NCBI GenBank assembly: GCA_047495785.1
Contig: JBLDXI010000003.1
Span: 3,038,001-3,102,000 of the forward strand
Length of the DNA stretch: 64,000 nucleotides
Reading direction: 5' to 3'
Source of the DNA: Lepidodermella squamata
Lineage: Eukaryota > Gastrotricha
Made by a program: the position numbers and the translations under genes. Under the pieces are notes generated by a model, which was not told the origin of the DNA, made no database searches, and saw only the letters and a program-made list of their open reading frames with translations. This document shows, piece by piece, positions 55,501 to 64,000 of the stretch (position 1 is its first letter; each line of letters starts with the position of its first letter).

Positions 55501-58500
55501 GCGGTTGGCTCCAGGTTCCGTTTCGAGTGCAGACGGTGTTATCTTTACTGCCGGATGTCAGAATGTTAGGTTCGACGCAACGATACTGCACTTTACTGCC
55601 TGTTGAGCTTGAACTGCCTTCGAAGTCTTTGAAAATCGTCACGCTATTGTCAACTCTCGGCGGGGCATTACATGTTGAAACCGCTGGCACAAAAAATAAT
55701 AATAAAATGTAAATAATCGCAAAGCTGTTTGCATAAAAATAAAGACTTGGAGCAATAATCACAGTTTTAAATTTTAAATTTTAAAATTTTTATCAAAATT
55801 GAGTAAGGGAAAATTTGTAACCAGTAAATTTGTAACAAAATTTGTTTCCAGCTTTTTTTGCGTTTTTTGCAATTTTGAATTTTATTACGGATCAATAATT
55901 AGCCAAAAATGACCCTGAGACCTTTGGATTTTTATTTTAGATACCTGGTACCCTTTGCCATTTTAAGGTAGACCGTCAAAGCAGCAAATAGCCAAAACAG
56001 CAAATGCGACAAAACAGCAAATTTTTAAACTTTCGAGATAACAGCAGAAACACGGTGCATCTTTTCCATAGAAGGCTTTTGCTGTTTAGTCGCGAAATAA
56101 AAAAAATTCTGTTTCGTCGCATTCGCTGTTCTGCGAAGTTGCTTTTTTGTCGCCGTACTCATTTTAAATGTTTGCTTTCAAGGCTACTGAAACCGAAAAA
56201 ATCACTGATTAATGAAATCGATGTCGGTTTTGTGGTCTTTAATCACGCGTCACAGTGGAATCTATCGGTTAGGTACGATAATAAAAAAAGATTCAAAGGA
56301 GAATTTGAAACCCGAAATACTATGATGTGTTGGCGCTGGAACCTTAGTTTTGGAACTGGAACCCTCAATTTCGAGTGCACGCTTGACGTATCGAAAATTG
56401 AATAATATAAATTTGTAAATTCCCTAAATTTCTGATTTAATTTAAAAAATTCCGAAATTCGAAACTCGAGCTCACTTTGGTCTCTGATGCAAGTTGGCAG
56501 TGGATTCCACTGATTGTTCGAACACGTTGAGACAGGGTCACCCGAAATAATGTAGCCCTTATCGCAGGCGTAAATGACCTTGCTCGACGAGGTTTTCTCG
56601 AGCACATAGCCGTTCGCGACATTCGGCGGGTTGTTGCAACCAGGAGCGGCTAAAATATGTTATAAAAAGTAACGATAATTAGCTTGATCTAAGTCAAAAC
56701 CTCTAAGAAGGCAAAGAGGCGGGGTAGACCACGCTTTATCAATGCAATAAATGCGTTCGAAGCCAGTTAAAACGTAATCGGTATTGCATTCGTATTCCAA
56801 CCAATCAAGCCCGCCGTTGGCAGTTGCATTACTACGTCTAGTCACCCTGCCGTTTTGAACAACAGGCTCCGCCGGGCAGGGAACTGGGCGCGTCGAAATA
56901 GGCGGCGGTAGGTCACGCTGGTCAGAAACTTCGATGCAGATTGGGACATTCGACCATTTGCCATTGGCGAGGCAAGTCGCTTGATCACGTTCGACAGTTT
57001 TGAAGCCGCTATTGCAGCGGTAAGTGGCTACGTCACCTTCTCTAGCGGTACCCGTGCCGTAGGTGGTGCGAGTTACAACTCCATTGCGAATTTCAGGCGC
57101 GCGACCGCACTCGGATCTAACGCAGCGCAATTGCGAGGGTGACCACTGTTTGTTAGCCCGACATGTGATTAGGATATTCGAGGCGTCTCCAGCGATTTCG
57201 GTGCCAGGATCGCATGAATACTCTACTTCGTTTTCGTTGGTCATTTTCACGGGCAGAGCGCGTTCGACGCTCGGCGGCCGTCCGCAAGGCGACGTTTGAG
57301 CAAGACCTTGACGAAAAATTGAAACAATTAATTTTCCAAAATTCAGAGATTTATTATTTTAGATTTATTTCTCATTCATCTTAGGGAAATATTTTCGAAT
57401 GAATAATTTCGAAAATTCTCAGACACATTGAACTGAAAAACAAACCAGCGTGGCGCGACAGTGGCGTGTCAAACACGCGCCCAAGTTGTTTTTTATGACA
57501 TGTTAAAACGATCGATTAAGGTGGGTGCAGGGTTTCAAGGTTAAACCGACTGGTTGGAAAGTGGAACAAAACAAGCTCGCGATTTCGGTATTAGGACGAG
57601 CACGTGGAAATTAATTGGAGTTGCATAACAACCCTACCTATCGGCCTATATAAACTTCGGTCGGCAAATCAATTTTCATCAAGCGTCTTCTCTTGTATTC
57701 TCAATTTATCAAGTGAATATATTTTTCCGAAACTTAGTGAACATGCGCGCTATTTTGGTTGTGGCTGTTGTCGCCCTCTTCTGCATCGGTAATATCCTGA
57801 AATGCGAATCCACATATGAAAAGTTGCATTTTTCAATAATTTTTAGTCGCCACCTCGGCGAACCTTGGGGTGTGTTTTTTTATTCACCCCGAATTTTCGG
57901 GTCGCCCACTTCTGAAGCTCACCTTGAAATGAAACTTTGGAGCTGTGCAGAAGACTTCATTGCCCGAAAACCTCTGGTGTTTACATCGAAAAATTTGTCA
58001 TCCGGCGCCTACACCTGAGCTTCCCGAAATTCCGGGTAGAATAAAAAAACACACCCTTGGCAAGCGTGGACGTGGCAACAATGTTTCCGCCTCGGTGAAC
58101 AAGCGCTCTGCCTCCGCCTCGGCCGGTGACAACCGTCGCGGTGGTCGCTTCTTCGGCCACAAGGGTCGTCGCGGCAACTTCGCCTCTGCCTCCGTCAACC
58201 GCCGCTCCGCCTCGGCTGCTGCCGGCAACAACCGTGGCCGTCGCGGCTTCTTCGGTCGCCGCCGCGGTGGCAACTACGCCTCGGCCTCCGTCAACAAGAA
58301 CTCCGCCTCGGCGAGTGCTGGTGACAACCGTGGTCGCCGTAGCCACTTCTTCGGCCGCCGTGGCTCCCGCTCGTCCCTGTCTGGTTCCTTCTCCGGCCGT
58401 CGCCACGGACGCGGTTTCTATGGCCGTCGTCATGGTGGTCGCTTCGGTCGCCGCGGTTTCGGATACGGCCGTCACGGTCGTAGTGGATTCTACGGCCGTG

Positions 58501-61500
58501 GTCGCCATGGCTACGGCTACGGTCGCTTCGGCCACCGTGGCTACTACGGCAGCAGCTCGTCCTCGGCCGGCGACTTCTACGGCCGTCGCAATGGCTGGTA
58601 CTGGCATTAAGCGTATTCGCGGAAGAACTTTTTTGCTCAAGAGTCGATTTTACGTCGAAATGCTAAATTTATTTATCCATACGGTTGCAAATAAGAGCAA
58701 GATTATAAGAGCGAATAAGATGACAATTTTTCTTTCCTATTAGATAATTTTTAATCGAAAATAATGCGAACTATCTTGGTTTTGGCTATTATCGCTTTGG
58801 GCTGTATCGGTAAGGGCTTAAGGTCTTCATCAGCCATTTAATCTTTGCTGTACCTTTTTAATAGCTCTCAGCTCTGCCACCTTCAACCAGAAGGAGGGCG
58901 GCCACAAGGGTGGTTACGGCAAGGGTCATGGCAAGGGTGGTCGCCGTGCCTCTTTCTCCGCCTCGGTCGACCAACGCGACACCTACGACCGCAAGTCCGC
59001 CTCTGCTGAGCAAGAAAACGGTGCCGTCGACTACGCCTCGGCTGATGCTTCCCACAACAAGAAGACCAGCGACAAGCGCAAGCTGATCAAGACCCGATCG
59101 GCCAGCGCAGAACGCGCCTCGGCAAACTACGAATCTGCTGGCAAGCGCGACTCCGCCTACGACCAGAAGAAGTCCAAGGCCGGCAGCAAGCGCCGTGGTC
59201 GCAAGATCCGTGAAAGCGCCTCGGCCGCTCAAGCCCAGCACGCCAACGCCTACGCCGACTCTGGCGCCGCTGCTGCTGCCCAGAAGCACCGCCGCAACAA
59301 GAAGCACGGCCGTGCTGACCACAAGCGCAAGGCTGCTTTCCACAAGGACCAGGCCCGCGACAAGAAGGGCGAGGTGATCGAGTTCAAGAAGAAGACCTTC
59401 GCCGACAAGGGCCACAACAAGGTCAACAAGTTCAGCTACGAATCTGGTGCCAAGAACTTCGGTGCCTACGACTCCGATGGTGCTGCCACCACTGCCACCC
59501 GCAAAAAGACCGCCAAGAAGGCCCATGGCAAGAAGGCTCGCCAGGCCCACTCTGCTGCCTACGCTTCCCGCGACTCGAAGGCCTCGGCCGCCGCTGCCTC
59601 GAAGAAGGCGAAGCGCAACAAGGCCCACCACCGCCGCGCCTCAGTCTCCGTCGCCCGTGACTCGCGCAACTCCCGCAAGTACAAGGCCAGCAGCAAGAAG
59701 ACCTCCGTCTCCGACTCTGCCCACGCCCGCAAGGCTGGAGCCAAGCACAGCCGCAAACGCGCCTCCGCCTCGGCTGAACGCCGTACCCACGACTTCCGTG
59801 GCTCATTCTCTGCCGGCGCTCGTGACTACGGCCGCGGCAAGAAGGGTGGCAAGCATGGCTACTACTACTAAAAACTTGATTCAAGCTGCCTTGTGAGATC
59901 AAATTATTCTTCGGTCTGAAGTGATGTTAAATTATTTATTAAGGAATCACCGAAATGTCCATGAAAATAAAGAGAGCATCAAGTTTTCATTCGCAACTTT
60001 TTTCGATTTTGCCAATTTTTTCGCTTTTGCATGAAATCAACAGAAAAGACTGTTTCTTGCCGAAATTAAGATGTAAGGAACTTACGATCAGATATGTTGA
60101 AGCATTTCGGGAAAGGCGTAGACCAGCCATCGAATCGGCATATAATCTCCGGCTTCGAGTTGACCTCCAGCTGGGCGCCTCGAATGCACGCATACTTGAC
60201 CACAACACCCACCCGACTTTCACGGGTCTGCATCACCTTGTCGTAGTCGAATCGATCAGATACAACGGCGTTCTCAATTGTTGGAACACGAGAGCAGTTC
60301 AAATCGCGCCGACATTCAGGCACATTCGTACTCCAGCGCCCATCAGCCATGCACGTGACCTCAGGCGCGCCTCGCAAAATTAGGTCAAATTCGCCAGATA
60401 CGCACTTGTAACGCACGTAGTCACCCAATTTACTCGTTGGCCCAGTTATAGACGATGTCTCAATAACTCCATTCGTTATATTAGGAGCAGGGCCACATGT
60501 CTCTAAATTCACAAAAAAAAAATTCAAAAAAATTCAAAAATAAATATTGAAAGCTAACGAATGCATGGTGAGATGTCAGTCCATTTCCCGATTTGGCAAA
60601 TTGACGTAGATTCCCGGCCATTTAAAATGAAGCCGGAGATGCATTCGAATGTAACGCTATCCCCAGTGAAACTGTCAGTTCCGGTCATATTTGACCTTAT
60701 TTCACGAGCGTTCGAAAAAGTTGGCTTAGGTCCGCATGTCCCTTTATAACAGAAAATGGGTTATTTTCAATTTTTTTGAAATTTTTCCTCGCTAACGTTC
60801 ACAGTGCGGCTTTTCGCTCCACGCGCTCCCACGACACGTAATTTGCGTAGGAAATGACTTAACAAACGCATAGCCGCTATTGCATTGATAAATGACGACA
60901 TCGCCATCTTGAGGTCGTGATTCATCCTTCAATAACCGGCGGTTGATTGAGGCGAAGTCAACGTCGGGAATTCGGCCGCAAGTTGGAATTTCAGCCACAC
61001 ATCTTGGGATATTTAGCCATTGCCCGTTCGAATAGCAAAGCGTGTCTTCGCCGATTTTCGGCTGCTTTTCGAAGCCGCGATTGCATCGATAGCGGACCCA
61101 AGACCCAGCTAAACTGCGGTCGTTCAAAAAATTGCTGTCGTCAATGGTTCCATTTGCGACTACTGGCGGAGATCCACAAGTTCCTTAATAATTCGACAAA
61201 AATTGAATATTATTAAAAAAATTAAAATGAAAAGAATGAATAATAAAAAAAATTAAATTGAATTTTTTTTAATTTCCTAAAATTTTAGAAAATAGGTAAT
61301 TTTTTTAATTTACTCAAATGTGTTCGATTCAGATTTTCAATTTTCAATTCTTAAGAATGATTAACATTATTATTATTTTTAGATTTTTCAATGTCTTAAA
61401 TTTCTAAAAAAATTCTTCATTACTTACTGATGCATTCGATGGTTGGCGACCATCTCTGAGTTCGCGGGTCACATTCTGCTGTATCGTCGCGGCCTCGCAA

Positions 61501-61736
61501 AATAAAGCCAGACGCACAGGTCACTACTACAACGTTGTCCCGAACTGTTCTGACCGAAGAAGCGTTTGCAATCTCCGGAGCTTTGCAGACCGGTTTTTGT
61601 TCTGAAAAACAGATAAAAATTTCGTATTAATATTTTTTTCAGCTGGAGCTAATTAATTCATACCCCTTGGACTTTCATTATAATCAAGTGCCAATAAAAT
61701 AGGAAATAGCGAAATAGCTACTACAACCGACTTCAT
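52560..61736 (-). CDS. Gene N: secreted protein with nineteen CCPs and a VWA domain
   Basis: About 1,500 residues. The signal peptide is MKSVVVAISLFPILLALDY (ATG at 61736). I count 19 CCPs, from CKAPEIAN, CGSPPVVA and CGRIPDVD to CGVAPIVP and CGIRPFVA. The last exon encodes the last two CCPs and an uninterrupted VWA domain, the best preserved in the window: NVIFILDFAESAS, RLVLITSTRRP, TYVIGVGSAL. It ends TNFLNFLCTAKSPSMAYRI with a stop at 52560. The metal-site motif reads DFAES, with the first Ser of DxSxS replaced by Ala. The 2,779-nt intron 57307-60085 contains the J'-I' pair on the other strand. The phase across it (C|GT, giving ISDRLAQTSPCG) supports one gene. The ATG lies 163 nt after the stop of gene O, with an acceptor-like ACTTAAG three bases before it. 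Confidence 0.85.
55990..56140. repeat. Small foldback in an intron of gene N
   Basis: The arms aacagcaaatgcgac (55996-56017) and their reverse complement (56109-56130) have two mismatches, with weaker pairing further in. The word aacagcaaa is repeated nearby. It lies in the 792-nt intron 55684-56475. Confidence 0.6.
57647..57654 (+). promoter_or_regulatory. TATA box of gene J'
   Basis: TATATAAA, 88 nt before the ATG at 57743. The spacing is similar to that of gene H. Confidence 0.65.
57743..58610 (+). CDS. Gene J': paralogue of J carrying a transposon insertion; possibly disrupted
   Basis: Exon 1 (57743-57788) encodes MRAILVVAVVALFCI, matching J. From about 58056 the frame is intact and nearly identical to J (LGKRGRGNNVSASVNKRSAS through to GDFYGRRNGWYWH, stop at 58610). 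Between them, in exon 2, sits a 187-bp terminal-inverted-repeat insertion. Using the ancestral acceptor (TTTTTAG before 57847), the frame enters the insertion and meets a TGA. A different acceptor inside the insertion (TTTGGAG|CT) would restore frame and add about 40 foreign residues, but the site is weak. The gene is therefore either broken or repaired by new splicing. It lies antisense inside an intron of gene N. Confidence 0.7.
57869..58055. mobile_element. 187-bp terminal-inverted-repeat insertion in exon 2 of J'
   Basis: The ends GGTGTGTTTTTTTATTC and GAATAAAAAAACACACC are perfect 17-bp inverted repeats, continuing imperfectly to about 33 bp. The 5-bp sequence CTTGG is duplicated at both borders (57864-57868 and 58056-58060). 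Gene J has CCTTGG once at this point and no insertion, so this is a filled versus nearly empty site comparison. Confidence 0.85.
58764..59871 (+). CDS. Gene I': paralogue of I, secreted basic Ala/Ser/Lys/Arg-rich protein
   Basis: 350 residues from two exons (58764-58809 and 58865-59871). The signal peptide is MRTILVLAIIALGCIALSSA. The mature protein is collinear with I and has long identical blocks (SADASHNKKTSDKRKLIK and KKTFADKGHNKVNKFSYES). It differs by an extra N-terminal segment (TFNQKEGGHKGGYGKGHGKG) and ends GKKGGKHGYYY. It starts 153 nt after the stop of J', with an acceptor-like CCTATTAG before the ATG, repeating the spacing of J-I. Strong C/G-ending codon bias is kept. The frame is intact, so this copy appears functional even if J' is not. 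Confidence 0.88.
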
Positions 61737-61899
61737 GATCTTAAGTTAAAATTAAAATAAACCTTTCGGTAAACATAAAGGTCCAGACTCTATTCATAGG
61801 AATTTCTCAATAAGGGTTATTTTTCGCACTTCAACTATGAAAAGTACTGAAAAACGTCATCAATTCAGGTATTTGTTTATAGGGTATAATGACGGGTTT

Positions 61900-64000
61900 T
61901 TAAAGAAAAGCACCTGAGATAAACTCGGCTTCCTTTAATTCGGCTTGCACTTGCGAATTCAGCGCTCCACCGAGTACTAAGATAACGAAAAATTCTCCGC
62001 CTAAAAAAATGTAGCAAGAAATAACTCACCGCAAACCGGTGTTGGAACCGACCACCTGCCATCATCCCGGCAAGTTACCGTCGCCATATTATCGACCAAG
62101 TTGTAACCCGAATCACAGGCGTAGACCAGGGCGTCACCGGCAGTTGGCCGGGCGCCAAGATAGCGCCGTTGCGAAACAAAGCCGTTTCGAACAACCGGCT
62201 CAGAGTCGCAATATTTGACTGTTGCGATGCATTCGGGCAATCTAGACCAGGTCCCATCTGATTGGCAAACTGCGGTTGATAGTTCGCGGTATAATTCGTA
62301 ACCAGCGTTACAGGTAAATGTCGCGACTGCGCCAACTTCCGGCCTCGATCCCGACCATTGCCGTCGGGTTAGTAACCCGTTCCGGATCATTGGATCCGGG
62401 TCGCAATATTTTGGTAGGGAGATGCATTCGGGTAAACTCGACCATTTCCCATCTGATTGGCAGGTAGCAGTTGCCCGGTCTTGGTATAACTGGAAGCCGG
62501 GGTTGCAATTGAAGGTCGCAATCGCCCCCACCCCAGGCTGTGAGCCAGTCCATTGACGTGTGACGAGTTTCCCGTTACCAATCCAAGGTTCCGGGTCGCA
62601 GTATTTCGGGGCGATCGCGACACATTCGGGCAAAACTGACCAAGTTCCATCTGACTGGCAAGTTGCAGTTGATTCTCCTCGGTAGAGTTCGAACCCAGAG
62701 TTACATCTGAACCTGGCTACGTCACCTGGGCCAGTTTGGGACCCAGACCATTGCCTGGTTTCTATTATTCCGTTTCGAATCACGGGGTCGGGTTGACACA
62801 ATTTCCGACTTGGGACACATTCAGGCAAAACAGACCAAGTTCCATCCGATTGGCACGTCGCTGTTGATTCGCCTCGGTATAGCTCGAAGCCAGGGTCACA
62901 TTTGAACCTAGCTACGTCACCTGGACCAGGTTGAGATCCGGACCATCGCCTAGTTTCTATGATCCCGTTTCGAATCACAGGTTCGGGTTGGCATGACTTC
63001 CGACTTGGGACGCATTCAGGCGATCTCGACCATTTGCCATCGGGCTGGCAAGTCGCCGTTGAAATGCCGTCTCGAAATTCGAAACCAGGCGCACAGGAGT
63101 AGTTCGCAACTGCGCCGATTTCCGGTAAAGTCCAGGACCAACGCCGTGAGCATAAAATTCCGTTCGGTATTTCTGGCTCCGGCCCGCATGACGGTGTGAC
63201 TTTCACGCATCTTGGAACCGGGGTTGACCATTGGCCATTACTACGGCAGTTAATTCGACCGGCTTTTGGGTTTTCGAGTTCGTAACCCGGGTTACACGTG
63301 TAGGTGGCAGAGTCGCCGATTTCGGGATCGTCTTCTCCACTCGATAACCGATATCGGCTATTTGGTACTGAGGGAAGTTGGGCGCATGTCGTTTTCGGAG
63401 GCTGAGGCTTTACTGCTGGCTGAGGTTTCGGCGGTGGAGCTGGATCTCCGGCAGCTATGAAATTTGCAAGCAAAATTTTAGGAAAATTAAACAAGAAATG
63501 ACATACGGATGCAAACTGGTAGAGCGCTCCAGATGGCATCAGGCTGGCAAACGATGAACATATTTTCCACCATGTTGTAGCCGGAATCGCATTCATAAAC
63601 TAATTAATGATAATGTACACAAAAATCGTGAAAATTAAAATTAAAATTATTTTACCAATAAAATCGCCTGCCGTGTTCCGGTCGACTGCCGATCCTGTGA
63701 CGGCTCGAGCATTCCTCACTTTAGGAGGTGCGCCACAAGACAAAGACCGATCAACTACAATTTAAAAAATTAGCAAAATATTACTAAGAAAATTCAAGAA
63801 AATTAAAATTATAAATTATCCAAATTGAAAATTATTTAAATTTTAAAATTTAATATAAATTCTAGCTCATTTGTTTTACCTTCAGGTGAAACTTTGGCGA
63901 TAAGAGCCGGAATTCTAGATTGAACCGTAACACCCAGTTCGATCGCATAGCGGAGCTCCTGAACTTGGCGAATATCAGGCAGCGATAGGAAACCAACATA
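61900..64000 (-). CDS. Gene O: NTD + eight-CCP protein, 5' end outside window
   Basis: The visible part is about 630 residues. At the right edge the C-terminal part of the NTD is seen (YVGFLSLPDIRQVQELR, IPALIAKV). CCP1 (CGAPPKVR) is split over two exons. A Pro-rich linker (PPPKPQPAVKPQPPK) leads to CCP2 (CAQLPSVP). Six tandem CCPs share EP.I.NG and RxWSGSxP motifs (CGPEPEIP, CQPEPVIR, CQPDPVIR, CDPEPWIG, CDPDPMIR, CDSEPVVR). CCP4 and CCP5 are nearly identical. The last exon adds a short tail with a hydrophobic run (EFFVILVLGGAL) before the stop at 61900. That run is too short to call a membrane anchor. The stop lies 163 nt before gene N's ATG. Confidence 0.83.
62640..63015. repeat. Recent tandem duplication of a CCP-coding unit in gene O
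   Basis: Two adjacent units of about 190 nt (about 62640-62830 and 62831-63015), encoding CCP5 and CCP4, are alike in long stretches, both containing tggcaagt/tggcacgt, cctcggtatagctcga-type and cctag/cctggtttctat words. The weaker repeats on either side are older members of the same array. Confidence 0.7.

Noticed and set aside
57743-59871. Breaking gene N into two genes at the intron holding J'-I'
   Set aside because: The donor at 60085 and acceptor at 57307 join in phase (ISDRLAQTSPCG), and no signal peptide exists before CCP7, so one gene is simpler.

Overview
The window is animal DNA, most likely from a nematode. Genes carry many short AT-rich introns (mostly 40-70 nt) with acceptors such as TTTTCAG and ATTTTAG. 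One gene is an astacin metalloproteinase of nematode NAS type (propeptide, catalytic domain, EGF, CUB). Several same-strand genes sit 149-217 nt apart, as in nematode operons. The genus cannot be read from the sequence alone.

Layout, left to right. 1-1584 is the astacin gene, cut by the left edge. 3035-4981 is a one-CCP protein with a Lys/Arg/Thr/Pro repeat stalk. 5.2-12.3 kb is repeat-rich: three related 53-57 codon reading frames, each behind a TATA box, a dead copia-type gag fragment, and a mariner-like MITE. From 12.4 to 64 kb lies a dense minus-strand array of secreted CCP (sushi) genes: C (12.4-14.0), D (14.7-17.6), E (18.2-19.6), F (20.1-24.6), G (24.8-29.7), K (32.7-34.6), L (35.2-38.8), M (39.9-51.4), N (52.6-61.7) and O (61.9 to the right edge, truncated). 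With gene B I count about 108 CCP modules.

The CCP genes look like one modular family. Gene M has the full plan: an unrecognised N-terminal domain (called NTD here), 35 CCPs and a von Willebrand A-like C-terminal domain. E and O keep NTD plus CCPs without the VWA-like part. K, L and N keep CCPs plus the VWA-like part without NTD. C, D and F are CCP only. G adds two PAN-like domains and a Thr-rich mucin stretch.

A second group is small secreted, strongly basic Gly/Arg/Ser/Ala-rich proteins with GC-rich codon choice. H lies antisense inside an intron of G. The J-I pair lies between G and K. A second, inverted copy of the pair (J'-I') lies antisense inside a 2.8 kb intron of N. J' carries a 187-bp terminal-inverted-repeat insertion in the second exon.

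Three tRNA genes are present: Gln(CTG) between D and E, Leu(TAA) in an intron of F, Leu(CAA) in an intron of M. Foldback and MITE-like elements occupy several introns and intergenic spaces. Exon joins were worked out by eye from splice signals, reading phase and CCP continuity, so individual boundaries may be off by a few bases.
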